From contig NC_056538.1 in the NCBI RefSeq assembly GCF_910596095.1, forward strand, positions 18,400,501-18,464,500: a stretch of 64,000 bases of DNA, given 5' to 3'. The notes beneath the pieces were generated by a model. The model was given only the letters and a program-made list of their open reading frames with translations, searched no databases and was not told the DNA's origin. Positions 53,701 through 63,897 of this stretch are shown piece by piece. Position 1 is the first letter of the stretch. Each line of letters begins with the position of its first letter. Position numbers and translations under genes: made by a program. This DNA is from Thunnus maccoyii. Taxonomy: Eukaryota; Chordata; Actinopteri; Scombriformes; Scombridae.

Positions 53701-56700
53701 TCCCATGCCCTCCTGGTTTCTATTGCTCTGAGGGGACTTTTATACCAAGACCATGCCCCAAAGGAACATTCAGGTGGATATTGAGCAATATCTCTATGTA
53801 CTTATTAATCTTTGTTTGAATTACATCTATAGGATTTGAGCCACTGTTGTTGTAGCTGGTGACTAAACGGTGTAGTCTAGGTATCCTGAACTAATATTGA
53901 TTTTTTTTTTTAAAAAGTCAAATTAATAGATCTCACAAGTAGATATTTAGGCAAAGTCAGGTAATGATCCATGTCCAAGTTTTTGTTGGTGTCACTGCAA
54001 CAATGTGTTTAAACAGGAGATATAATCTGATGTGTCATCCTTTTTAAAATTCTCTAAGGTGATGCAATACTCAGCAATTATTATCCAAACAGCATAGCAC
54101 TCGACTTCTCTTGTAGTTTATTGTTATTTATATATTCACATCTTATGACAGTCAGCAAAGCAGGCTTGTGGATGAGTCTCAGTGTCGTAGCTGCAGTCCT
54201 GGTTTCTACTGCTCAGAGATTGGCCTCTCTGCAGTCTCTGGATCCTGCCTGCCTGGTAAGAAACAAGACTGAAAATTCAATTATGTTAGTGTGACACATT
54301 ATCCCACTTTACATGAAGGTGTTGCTTTGCAAACATTTTATAAAAGTGTCTCTCCACAGGATTCTACTGTCTAGAGGGATCTCATACTGCTGCTCCAATG
54401 TCAAGTGTATCTGGAAGTGTTTGTCCAACAGGGCACTACTGTGCAGAGGGCAGCAGTGTACCCTCACCCTGCCCAGCTGGCTCTTACCAGAATGAGACTG
54501 GAGGAAAAGGCAAAGATGACTGCAAACCTTGTCCTCTTGGTAAACAAGAAGATTCTGTATAAAACTGTAAAATACTACTTTTTCTGTCACAATTTCTGTC
54601 TGTCGCTCGAGATGTTGCTGCCATTTAAATGTGGGGCAGCTGTGGCTCAGGGTCATCCACTAATCGGATGTCAAAGTGTCCTTGGGCAAGATACTGAACC
54701 CTAAATTGCTCCCGATGGCTATGCCATCGTTGTGTGTGAATGCATTAGATTCTCCTCCTGATGAGCAGGTTGCATGGTAGTCATCGGTGCTATCAGTATA
54801 TCAATGTGTGTGTGAATGGGAGAATGTTGGCTTGCAGTGTAAAGCGCTTTGAGTGGTTGGAAGAAAGGCGCTATATGAGTGCAGTCCATTTACCATTTAA
54901 ATGTCTTTGCCAGGCTGGTTCCAGGATTTATCCGGCCAGAAAGAGTGTAACCCTTGTCCTCCTGGGTACCACTGCCAGTCCCCCAGTCCCAGCCCCACCA
55001 GGGGGAGCTCCACTGGACTCTCCAGCCCTCTGCCCTGCCCAGCTGGCTACATCTGTCCTAGGGAGAGTCCAGACAGTCAGCCTCTCCCATGCCCTAAAGG
55101 CACATACAACCCCAGCCCGGGTCTCACCACCACAGGTGAAAAGCGAGAACCTTTGTGAAAAAAGGGAACAAGTGGAATAATAAACCCTCTTTGAAAAAAG
55201 TATAATTTGGAGACTGGATATGAAAGTAAATTACTTGACTATGCAAATATTTTGTGGTGTACTCTCGAGGCCTTTAGGATGTTATTGATTATTCAAATAA
55301 AATTTTCCTTCAGACAAGATTAAAAAAATCTGCAGTCAAGGTAAGCACTTTTCTACAATAAAATAAACCAGGTTCAAGGCCTGTGAACCAAATTTTGTTT
55401 TTCTTGAAATGATCTTCCTCAATTTTTGTTTGATTCAAGAAACTGACACTTCCATCTGTGTGCAGTTGTTTCGGAGACATGTTGATGGATCTCACCTAGC
55501 AGGTGGCTTGTTTTGCTGTTAGGACTGAAGTCAAAGCTGTCACTCTCTTTGTTTACAGGTGAGTGCCTAGTGTGTCCAGCAGGTCTGTTCTGTGGGTCTG
55601 ATGGTTTGATTGAGCCGTCTGGATCGTGTGCTGCTGGGTTTCTTTGCCTGATGGGTGCCACGGTTCCCAACCCAACTGACAACAGAACTGGATCTCTCTG
55701 TCCCCCAGGGGTTTTCTGCCAACAGGGGGTTATAGCAGGTAAACAGAATGAAAGACAGCTAGGTTTCCATGTTTTAATGCTTTCCATGTTTTAATGCTGA
55801 TTTAATGGGTTATAAAGATAATCTCTTATATTTAAATGCATTTTTCCCCTTGTGTGTTTTAGGTGATTGTTGGGCAGGGTTTTATTGTGACTGGGGCTCT
55901 AGCAGAGCAGACCAGGCTCTGTGCCCAGCTGGTTTCTTCTGCCCCAGTGGAGCACCAGTCCCCATGCCCTGTCCTGCAGGGACATTTAGCTCTGGAGCAG
56001 GCAACACACACCAGGACAACTGCACCACCTGTACCCCTGGATACTACTGTCAAGGTGAGTCCAAAAGTTTTCTTCAGCACGAAGAGCAAGGGTGTTTTTC
56101 CACCACGAAATCCATGCAGGATAGAGAGGAAAGAGGAAGAAGAGAATACAATTTATCTTCCAGTAGTAGTCACCATAGATTATCATTCAGTGCAGCCACA
56201 AGACATGTTTTTCATGAGTTGATTTTTAAGCTATGATTATAGACACACCAAAAGGATACGAATCTTTGGCTAGCTAGCTGCTGATTATATCATATGCTGT
56301 CTTTTTAAAGAAAGCAATGGATTCATACCCATTCCATGAGGGATACTCAATGTCATTCAGGGGAGCACTCAGTTTTATTAATTGAAGCAGATATTATACA
56401 ATACATCTTTAGGGAAAAGGGTACAACTGATCTGACAACTGATCTGACAGTGTCAAAGTGTCCTTCATAATACAGCTGTATCTTTTCAAAGTCTAAGAAG
56501 GTTTCGTCAGATATGTCAGTCTTTTATTCATTCTCTCTGATGTGATTCAGTTGAAGGCACTGTACAGCCCGCACTGTGTCCCTTTGGATACTACTGTCCT
56601 CCAGGACTGACACTAGGACTGGAGTTCCCTTGCCCACCTGGGACTGTGCAGAACCAGCTCGGAGCCTCAAGTCCTGATACCTGCCTGCCCTGCCCTGCTG

Positions 56701-59700
56701 GTATAGAAAGGATAAACCCCTAATTAAATAAAAAAAATACTTGTTCACAGTTAAGTGAATGTGTTTCAAATTTGATGATGATGAGTTTTATTTTGTTGGT
56801 ATTTCTGGCAGGAATGTTCTGCTCTCAATCTGGTCTATCGCAGCCCACAGGACTCTGCGAGGCAGGATACTACTGTCCAGCTGGATCAACCAGCCCTAAC
56901 TCTACTGAGTATCAGGTGTTGTTGTTGTTCTCTTTTGTCTCTGTAGGTCCATAACCTTGTGATGTTGGTCAGTAAGTAGTTGGCCAGTCAGCCCTTGCCC
57001 CCAAAGAATGATTCTTACTGATATTGGTGACCTTTTGACCTTTCATGTCAATTCACAATTCATGTCAAAATATTCTTATGCCCACAAGAAAGACCAAAGA
57101 CTCCTCATTACCTTTCTTCCAACAACACCATCAAGTGGAACTTTGTACACAAGCTATCAAAAAACCACATTTCCTGGAAATTTGTTGTGGTTATTAATGG
57201 TGCCTTGGCAATGAATTGCTTTTCCTCTAGCACCACCATCAAACTTAAATTTCCACTGGTACACAAAAAATATCAGACTCTAACTGTGTTTACCATGAAT
57301 TTCACTGAACTGATTTCTGCTCCCCATTTTGGTCACCCCATAAGCTTTCCTCAATATCCCCCTGAGGGGAAAAAATTTCAGCACAACATACTGCATAATC
57401 AAATAGAAGACTGCCATATTGCTGAGCATTTTTATACTATGATAAATGATAATAAATGAAATTGTAATAAATGGGAGTAAATTGCTATAGTTTAACAACC
57501 ACATGACCCTTCCAAATCACATTTTAAGTCCAACTACTTATAAGGCTTTAACAATAGGAAAATCATTATTTTAACTTTCATCAAGCACCTTTGTATTGCA
57601 GGATGTAATATTTTAGCTTTAGACTTGACCATATTCGACTTTAAGTCTTGTTACTACATGCAAGCAATGCATGCTTTACCATGCATGCATCCTTAGGACA
57701 TTATGCATCAAAGCATATAAATAAACACTGTCATTTTGTGTGTTATGACACTGACTGCATTAGGGTTTTTATTTTTTATTTCTATCTCAGGCAAATTCTA
57801 CCAGAAACCATCTTTGCCCCTCTGGCTACTATTGCCCCTCCGGCACTGGCTATCCACTCCCTTGCCCCACAGGCTCTCTCTCCATCTTCCAAGGACTGAA
57901 GGGGCTAGAGGAATGCCCACCCTGCCCCCATGGACTGTTTTGTGACAGACCTGCAATAGCTGAGCTCTCAGATGCTCTCCCATGTCATGCTGGGTAATCA
58001 CCTTTGCTCTTTTGGCTTTTCAGTTTAAAACCTCTCCACTCTGTCTGAGAGTAGAGAGACATACTGTTCTTTTGTCCTTGATGGATATTATTCAGACAGT
58101 TCACTTGACTAGCTGCCTTTGACCTAGACAGGAGGTGGTCATGAAAATAGTTTTGCTTTGAAATTGTTTTTCTTCTTTCTTAAAAATAAAATAATTTTAT
58201 TATTTCTCTGTCTCTCCCCTACCTTTTCTGTTTCTCACCTTCTGCCTTTATTTTAAGATTTGTGCAAAAGATTTATACATAGATTCAAGGGACCATTCCA
58301 TTATGTCAGCAGGATATCCGGTGTTCAAAAATCAATTGCAAGCCAGTATACTCACAAACAACTGAATCAGACAGATAATTGAGGCAAGCAGACAGTCTTT
58401 ACCTGAGCGTCTGTTGAGTCTCAGCAGGAGAGGGAGCAGTGTTCTTCAGCAGGACAAAATTCACACACTTTGGTAAAAGCTGCATTTTGGTCGTAAAGTA
58501 TGCTCTGCAGTGAATACTTAAACAGATAAAACCCACTTTAAAGTGGCTGTAGCAGTGTGTGTGTGTGTGTGTCAAGGTTACAGAATCTGAGTTTATTTTT
58601 TATTCCATCCTTGAGGTATAAATAGGATCTATGATCTGAGTTGACTACAGAATTAGACTTCAGTGAAATTAAAAAGTCATAAAACAAGTTCTATTTTATT
58701 TGACACTAATCACCACCAGATATCAAAGCATTTACATTAATTTGGAAACACTATTCTTTACAACTTATGATGCTTGCTTCTGAAACTAATTTCAACATAT
58801 GTCATTTCAATTTTCAGTACCTGCATTCTTGGGACTATTTATCACAGATTTCTGGTTAGACATTATTTTAATTACATTGATTGAACAATGTGAACTGCCC
58901 TGAATTCAAATGTACTAGTTTCAATGTATCAATACAACAGTGACTGTAAACAGAAATGCTGCTCATTGAAAATCTGCCTTTTTAATAAACATTCCATAGC
59001 CATGCTCTACTTGAGAACACTACCTACCATTGTAAAACTAATAATTCTAATAACCTTCATCATTGAAATTTGAAGTGGCCTTGATTGACACTGAATACTT
59101 TCATTAAAATGTTTTCTCAAACTTCTCCAAAAGATGATATTTTCTCACTGACAGATTGTGGGATCTTACTAATGGCAACTTGAAGCAATATTTGTGATAT
59201 GAAGTTTGTTTTTCCTGTTTATGCCTACAGGTACGTTTGCCTGGGTGGCAGCTCCAGTCCCACCCCATCTGATGGTTCCCATGGCTACCTCTGCCCCGCT
59301 GGCCATAGCTGTCCTGTTGGCTCAGCAAGTGAAGTTCCCTGTGAGCCTGGCACTTACAGTCCAGCCCCTGGAGCAGCCCACTGCATAATATGCCCCAGAG
59401 GGACCATGTGTTCCTCGTCAGCCACTAAAGAGCCCTCGATCTGCCCAGCTGGTGAGGATGGTGATAATAATCTTCAAGTATAAATCAGATCATTACTGCA
59501 AGTCTACACAACTCTAAACTACATAACAGCAGTACTGTCCAGTGGGAAAATTCCTAATGTTGCTACATTAATAATAAACTAATATTTGATAACTGTTATG
59601 ATCTCTTTCTAGGTCATTTTTGTCCTGCTGGGACAGCCCTGCCTCAACCCTGCCCTGTAGGGACTCTAAGTAATCAGACAGGAGCACACTCCCTCTCTGT

Positions 59701-61224
59701 GTGCACAGCCTGTCCCTCTGGAGTGTACTGTAGCTCATATGGAGCATCAACACCACAAGGTGCACAGATACAATAGAGATGTTTAGTGATATGACTTTTG
59801 TCTTATAACAAAACGTATGCACCTGTATGCTGGTTAAACAATTTAATAACAGATAAGCAAATTGATGAGGAAATTTATAGGGTTTGTGTGTTTTTGTCTA
59901 GGTTTATGTTTGCAGGGTTATTTCTGCCAAGGTGAAGCAATAGGGCCAACACCGCAGAGCTCTGACAACTTCCCCAGGAATGGGCCTTGTCCTGTGGGCC
60001 ACTATTGTCCAGCAGGTTGCCTCTCCCCAATTCCTTGTCCTCTTGGCAGTATCCGCAACACCACTGGTACTCATAATGTTTACACACATTATGAAATAAT
60101 GTTTTTTCTATTAGATACCATGTCTTGGCTTTTGAAATAGATTCTAATATCATGCCATTTTCTCTTCTGTGAGAAACAGCTTTCTGTCACTGTCACTTTA
60201 TCTCCTCACTGGTATCTGTTGTTCTTCTTTCATAGGAGGTGTGTCGATGGAAAGCTGCTCTGCCTGTCCTGCAGGTCATTACTGTTCTACTGAAGGTCTG
60301 GCCAACCCCAGTGGGCCCTGTGCTGCTGGTTTCTACTGCCCTTTTGACTTCTCTTCAACCATTCCATATGCCTTCCTCTGTCCCAAGGTAAGGCTATTCA
60401 TGTACTCTTTAATTCTTTCTATCTGTGTTCCCTGTCTTCCACTGAATTCCCTTCCCTGTCCTTCACATATCCATTGTTGTTATTGTCTACCTAACAGTAT
60501 CTCTAAGCTATCTTAGAGAAGCTTGTGCCACGTTGATTATCATTAATGTCCTGCTGCATTGAATGCCACCCCTCAGTTGCACTTTGGTCATTTCCATTCT
60601 CTCCTAGGGCCACTACTGTCCAGAAGGCTCTGCCCTAGCCCTGCCTTGTCCAACAGGAGAGTATCAGCCAAACCTGGGCTCAGATAGCTGCATTCCCTGC
60701 CGACCTGGATTCTACTGTGAGGAGGCCATAATAGGAGAGCCATGGCCCTGCCCACCACACTCATTCTGCCCTGCAGGTATGCTATGTACAATTTTGACTA
60801 CAGAGGATGACAACTTTAATTTAATTTCCATGTATGTATAATCTTATAAACCATCACAAAGAAAACAAAAAAGACACAAAACTCCCTTTCAGATTTGTGT
60901 TTTAGTCCAAAATAAAACAAAAAAAAAAATTGTACTTAATGGCACTTATTGCCATTGTGGTAATTACTATGTAATAAATCATGCAGCCTGTCTCTGTTCT
61001 TCTGCATCTTTTGTCAGGCACCATGGTGCCTCAGCCATGTCCTAATGGGACATATACTCATCCAAACCAGGGAGGGCTACAGGAAGAGAGAGAGTGTTTA
61101 CCCTGCCCCCCAGGGAACTTCTGCAGGTAAAGAGCGCTGGTTCACTGGAAGCATCACAGCTTATTTGCATGCAAGCATGAGCACGCAAATGTGCACTTGT
61201 CTCACATACTGTACAATACACCCA

Positions 61225-61284
<60 letters not shown>

Positions 61285-63897
61285 TATGTATATAGACATA
61301 CTGTACAGTTAGGCACATGCACATCCTGTGCTCATGCATACATGCTCAAAGGCAAACACGCTCTCTGCTTTGATTATACTCACAATTAGCAGAAGGAGGG
61401 AATACTGTATATCATGCTTCGGGAGTCATGGTTCACTGAACAGCCAAATTAACACCTTAATATGGATGAATATAATGAATTTGGATATGACTATGGGAGG
61501 TTAAAATGGTAGAAATTATGTAATTATCAAGCTGTTTATCTAATGAAGTGTGCAATCTAGTGTCTTCAGAAATATTCTTGCCCATGCTTGTGTGTGTTTG
61601 TGTGTATGCAATGAATTTTGTGGTTTTATGGATAAACTAACCTAGTGTATATTTTCCAAAGAGCTGGTAGGATCCAGGGTGTGTGTGCTGCAGGGTATCT
61701 TTGTTTTTCTGGGAGTGCAGATTTAACCCCGCAGGGACCAATGTCTGACTTGACCCAGTGTCAGTGGGGCATGCAGTGTGCTGGACCATGTCCACCAGGT
61801 ACAATGCATCAATTCTTAAAAACAAACAAACAAACAAACAAATAACCTAAATGCTAGCAACAATTGATATTCAGTTTATCCACAGTGTTGTTCTCAGATG
61901 ACCTTTGAGATTAGTTATCTCAAACTTATAAGTATAGTCAGACAGTCAGTTTATCATTTAACTCTTTAAAGTTAATTGTAAAAACCTAAGCATTTTTTTA
62001 TTCTAGGTTTTTACTGTCCTGAAGGCACAGAGGAGGCTGTGCCGTGTCCTACAAACAGTGTCAGAAGCTCCCCAGGAGGTGCCAACCTACAGGACTGCTT
62101 ACTGTGCCCACCTCAGCATTGGTGTAAACCTGGTACAGACTGATAACAGTCTTAATGTTTGAGTGTTTTGAAGTATTTTTGTAGCTAATGCAGTCAGGTT
62201 TACAGAATTACAGTGCAGGATAATCTTTTAAACATTATGAAGTCTCCTTTTTGTGGACAAATTGGGTTTGAGAAATGATGGAAAGCAATGCCTGAGTTTG
62301 TGACATTGATTTAGACAATTAAAACTTAGCAGAAAGGGCATTGCGTAGTTTTGGAATTCTTACAGTGAAAGTCTCATTTTGTCTTTGGTGAGCAGTTTTT
62401 CAATCCTGATGCTTTGTACAGAGCATACTGCCTGCTTTCTATCGTACCATGTAGTTGATTACAGTCTTGTGTGTAAACTGATTAGATGTCAGCATGATCT
62501 GGGACTAAAAACCACTGGCTGACAGCCAGGTGAGCCCTGAAAATGATGACTAAGGCTGGGATCATGAAGTGTTTACCGGTCAGAAATATTGCCAGGGGCA
62601 AGTGCTTGATGAGCCTTAAAAGTAATCAATAAAATATTGAAATCTTGAAATCAACTCCTCAAACGGAAAGCAAGGAGTGTAACAAATGTGCACTGAAACA
62701 ATCTTCACATAAAAATATGAAACTGTTTTTTTCCCCTCATAATATTTCAGCATTTTGTTTGTTTGTTTGCAGGAGATGCAGTCCTTCATCTGTGTCCTGC
62801 TGGTCATTACTGTGATGGTTTACCTGGCAGCAGCTCTAATGGAGAGACAGGACCCAGGCCATGTCCTCTGTACACCTACCGAGCTTCCCCTGGCGCAGGC
62901 AGCAAGAGTGACTGCCTGCCCTGTCCTCCTGGTTCTCACTGTAATAGCACAGGTCTGACACACTGCAGCTCACACCATAGACCACAACCTACTAATTTAA
63001 AAGGTTAATTAAAATTACATATGCAAATGTAACAGATTCCTTAAATTACAGGTGATATTTTCTCTTTTCTTTCTGCTATATCTTGTAATGAATTGTAAAA
63101 TAGTTACACCTTAGTATGCCTCTCTTGAGTGGGTTTGAATTCACATTTGGAAGGACAGTTCAATGCAGTTTGCCTTTCTAGGTTGTATTAATTTCACTAG
63201 GCATGCACACCTTTATACTTGTGCCTGAGCCTTTAGCTGAGATAAGAGTGGAGAAGGTATAATGTGATTGAAGGCCTTGAATTTAAAACATACCTGGGGT
63301 GACAGTTATGACTGAGGGGTGGATTTACAAAGGAAAAACTTATTTTAATCTCCCTCACAAATGCTTAATGTTTGAAATTGAAACCATATTGTTACTTTAT
63401 CTGCTGGATGATGTGCAGCAGATGGTCTCCTCCCTCTCCTCTCTCTGATTCTTTGTATTCATACATGAAAGCTTCGTAAATAATGAGTAGCAAAGAACTT
63501 CACTTGTGTCTGAGTCATTTTGATAAGTTTAATGGTTCAGGTGTTTGTTACTTCATTGAGGGTCCCACTCAATTTGATAATTTCTTATGCAAAGATGAAA
63601 TTAATTTATTTAAATTATGGTTTCACTGTGTGAAGTAATATGTTTTCTACATTTTTTATTTTTATTTTCCAGGGCTTACAGACTACTCCAACCATCCTTG
63701 CCCACCTGGTTATTGGTGCAGTGGGTCTGGACCCCCTTTTCTCTGCCCACCAGGCACCAAGAGGTCCCTTCCTGGAGCTGCTGCACCTAGCCAATGTGAG
63801 CCCTGTGCAGGGGGAACCTTCTGTCCAGATCCTTGGGCTACAGGAAAGCCCAATGTGGAGGGGATACCCTGCAGGGCCTCTTATCATTGTCCCATGG
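25544..63897 (+). CDS. Giant secreted/surface GCC2-GCC3 repeat protein, 3' end missing
   Basis: This one gene fills the right 38 kb. I chained 79 coding exons (coordinates in the eight segment entries below), all in phase and without a stop, giving 12,322 nt or at least 4,107 residues. The start has a signal peptide (MYSWKVMHLFCFSAAWIFLL); a second in-frame ATG at 25562 is also possible. Nearly everything after residue 45 is a cysteine-rich repeat. A unit reads roughly CPxGxYCPxGSxxPxPCP, then GTYxNxTG, xxDCxxCPPGxYC, GLxxPSGxC and GYYCxxGA. This matches the GCC2/GCC3 or ephrin-receptor-like (TNFR-like) fold. Many NxT/NxS sites suggest glycosylation. No kinase, EGF, LCCL or membrane segment is seen. 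Exon 79 ends with a good donor at 63897, so the gene continues beyond the window. I know no named vertebrate gene of this form. Function unknown; an extracellular structural, mucosal or immune role is only inference. Confidence 0.85.
26382..26469. mobile_element. MITE-like 88-bp element with 16-bp terminal inverted repeats
   Basis: AAGCACAGGTGGAACT at the left end and AGTTACACCTGTGCTT at the right end are inverted repeats with a single mismatch. The interior is AT-rich and noncoding. It lies in intron 3 of the giant gene. Confidence 0.55.
28276..28300. repeat. (GT)n tract abutting exon 9 acceptor of the giant gene
   Basis: About twelve GT units end ten bases before the exon, so this intron has GT repeats where a pyrimidine tract is normal. 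Confidence 0.9.
29451..33354 (+). CDS. Giant repeat gene, exons 11-20 (residues ~472-1023)
   Basis: Exons are 29451-29587, 30086-30310, 30553-30694, 30856-30979, 31383-31574, 31691-31828, 32036-32218, 32379-32573, 32923-33071 and 33186-33354. Introns after exons 14 to 18 and after exon 20 are phase 0, unlike the phase-1 pattern elsewhere. Exon 12 has the first full unit (GHYCPPGTM, then GSGAPSGRCSSGHYCPEG). Exon 18 carries VGLKEPSGSCEERFYC. Exon 20 has a divergent acidic stretch (YETEEGYYSRKGAVRAEPC) in place of the usual PCPxG core. The acceptor of exon 17 is ambiguous (32036 or 32040); 32036 keeps the frame. Confidence 0.8.
29678..30045. repeat. Probable dispersed teleost repeat (GGGTTGGGCAATAT type)
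   Basis: The stretch opens with TTAGGGTTGGGCAATATACC and closes with AATATTGTCACATTATATCA and GTATTGAGGTGTTTGATCAA. This resembles a widespread AT-rich nonautonomous repeat of fish genomes. The call rests on recollection only. It ends about 40 bp before exon 12 of the giant gene. Confidence 0.4.
33461..37195 (+). CDS. Giant repeat gene, exons 21-30 (residues ~1024-1521)
   Basis: Exons are 33461-33595, 33768-33920, 34388-34589, 34903-35043, 35145-35330, 35625-35693, 35824-35950, 36065-36198, 36619-36816 and 37046-37195. Typical motifs are AGLSDPQGLCDPGHYC (exon 22), TGLSQPSGTC (exon 23), GAEACDDCPSGTYC (exon 25) and AGLSRPSGLCQAGFYC (exon 28). The donor of exon 23 (CAG/GTGTGG) and that of exon 30 (TG/GTCAGT) are weak but give the right phase. 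From exon 23 onward most introns split the glycine codon that precedes xYC. Confidence 0.82.
37742..42805 (+). CDS. Giant repeat gene, exons 31-40 (residues ~1522-2056)
   Basis: Exons are 37742-37921, 38283-38399, 39309-39458, 39666-39818, 40107-40322, 40858-40962, 41543-41687, 41833-42044, 42269-42487 and 42699-42805. Exon 31 begins with an unusual low-cysteine stretch (WNSQPFDLDNYTNANCLC) before returning to the repeat. Exon 36 is short and clear (CHAGYWCREGASSPSP, then GSLCPPGQYC). Exon 31 has a weak donor (CAG/GTATTT), and exon 40 a non-consensus one (CAG/GTCGCT). The exon 40 call is supported because its frame continues exactly into EDCQPCLPGYYC of exon 41. Confidence 0.8.
37967..38006. 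repeat. (AT)n microsatellite in intron 31
   Basis: About nineteen AT units; noncoding. Confidence 0.9.
39010..39282. repeat. Degenerate dispersed teleost repeat in intron 32
   Basis: It contains TCTTCCCACAGCCTAAAGGC, ATGCAAATTAGGTGGACTTG, AAATTACCCATGGGCATGAG and CTGTTGACCTGTGTGGGGTG, and ends in AATGAATGAATGAC. This is a decayed copy of a repeat abundant in fish. It is noncoding. Confidence 0.5.
40330..40382. repeat. CT-rich low-complexity tract after exon 35
   Basis: Runs of TCTCTT and TTTTCTTCTC immediately downstream of the exon 35 donor. Confidence 0.8.
43660..47657 (+). CDS. Giant repeat gene, exons 41-50 (residues ~2057-2569)
   Basis: Exons are 43660-43813, 44207-44306, 44536-44708, 44925-45161, 45331-45518, 45887-46007, 46349-46499, 46706-46845, 47035-47181 and 47529-47657. 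Exon 44 alone encodes a whole variant unit (GSFCASSGMGVVSGQCGAGY, then GDRCPEGHYCPQGSSAPLPC). Exon 45 departs from the pattern (FLCVTRGLPFPSQICPAGFY). Exon 46 carries an insertion between CAG and LCPKG (VDADTGHVSGTHTPM). The acceptor of exon 50 may be 47529 or 47535; both keep the frame. Confidence 0.8.
47725..47759. repeat. (TAG)n microsatellite in intron 50
   Basis: About eleven GTA units; noncoding. Confidence 0.9.
48036..48057. repeat. (GT)n microsatellite in intron 50
   Basis: Eleven GT units 64 bp before exon 51. Confidence 0.9.
48121..53431 (+). CDS. Giant repeat gene, exons 51-60 (residues ~2570-3064)
   Basis: Exons are 48121-48276, 49245-49361, 49470-49631, 49795-50013, 50288-50443, 50907-50924, 51653-51868, 52579-52757, 53029-53131 and 53273-53431. 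Exons 51-54 and 57-60 are regular. Exon 55 begins normally (GFFCSGGADSPTPQ) but then runs about 35 residues without the motif. Exon 56 is an inferred 18-nt microexon (G-DICPRG) needed to reach exon 57 in phase; both are the least certain exons of the gene. The donor of exon 57 (AAAAA/GTAAGA) splits a serine codon with the GT that opens exon 58. Confidence 0.72.
53611..59451 (+). CDS. Giant repeat gene, exons 61-70 (residues ~3065-3637)
   Basis: Exons are 53611-53773, 54152-54255, 54360-54539, 54914-55135, 55559-55738, 55863-56054, 56551-56700, 56812-56915, 57791-57993 and 59231-59451. Typical motifs are IGLSAVSGSC (exon 62), DGLIEPSGSCAAGFLC (exon 65) and SGLSQPTGLCEAGYYCPAGS (exon 68). The acceptor of exon 64 lies only ten bases after a transposon-flanking repeat. 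Exon 68 has a weak donor (CAG/GTGTTG), but exon 69 picks up its phase 0 and continues with LCPSGYYCPSG. The intron before exon 70 is the longest in the gene within this window (about 1.2 kb). Confidence 0.8.
54632..54892 (+). mobile_element. Nonautonomous dispersed element flanked by an 11-bp direct repeat
   Basis: The segment runs from GGGGCAGCTGTGGCTCAG through TGTCCTTGGGCAAGATACTG to AAAGCGCTTTGAGTGG and GGCGCTATATGAGTGCAGTC. I know this as a very common short interspersed repeat of teleost genomes. CCATTTAAATG occurs directly on both sides (54621-54631 and 54893-54903), as expected for a target-site duplication. The class (SINE or hAT-derived) is not settled here. Confidence 0.7.
57000..57420. 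repeat. Possible dispersed repeat in intron 68
   Basis: Segments such as TTTTCCTCTAGCACCACCAT and AACTTAAATTTCCACTGG resemble a common fish interspersed repeat. No ends could be defined. The 875-base intron otherwise shows nothing. Confidence 0.25.
58555..58572. repeat. (GT)n microsatellite in intron 69
   Basis: Nine GT units; noncoding. Confidence 0.85.
59613..63897 (+). CDS. Giant repeat gene, exons 71-79 (residues ~3638-4107, open)
   Basis: Exons are 59613-59759, 59902-60066, 60236-60387, 60608-60776, 61018-61126, 61662-61798, 62007-62132, 62773-62952 and 63673-63897. Exon 72 must use the first of two acceptors (59902), since only that gives GLCLQGYFC in frame. Exon 76 has a degenerate unit (QCQWGMQCAGPCPPG). 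Exon 79 encodes NHPCPPGYWC through YHCPMG and ends with an ATGG/GTAGGT donor. No stop codon or membrane segment has appeared by then, so further exons must lie to the right. Confidence 0.8.
61225..61282. repeat. (CA)n microsatellite in intron 75
   Basis: About twenty-eight perfect CA units, the longest dinucleotide tract in the window. Confidence 0.95.
61817..61842. repeat. (AAAC)n microsatellite in intron 76
   Basis: About six AAAC units starting 19 bp after exon 76. Confidence 0.9.

Noticed and set aside
59916-60066. Second possible acceptor for exon 72
   Set aside because: It shifts the frame and loses GYFCQGE; the acceptor at 59902 keeps it.
25544-63897. Interpretation as several tandem genes or as bacterial adhesin-like contamination
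   Set aside because: Every exon pair is linked by matching phase, there is only one signal peptide, and introns with fish repeats run throughout.
25544-63897. CRISPR-like or satellite repeat array
   Set aside because: The periodicity is at protein level with varied DNA and interrupting introns; no constant direct repeats with spacers exist.
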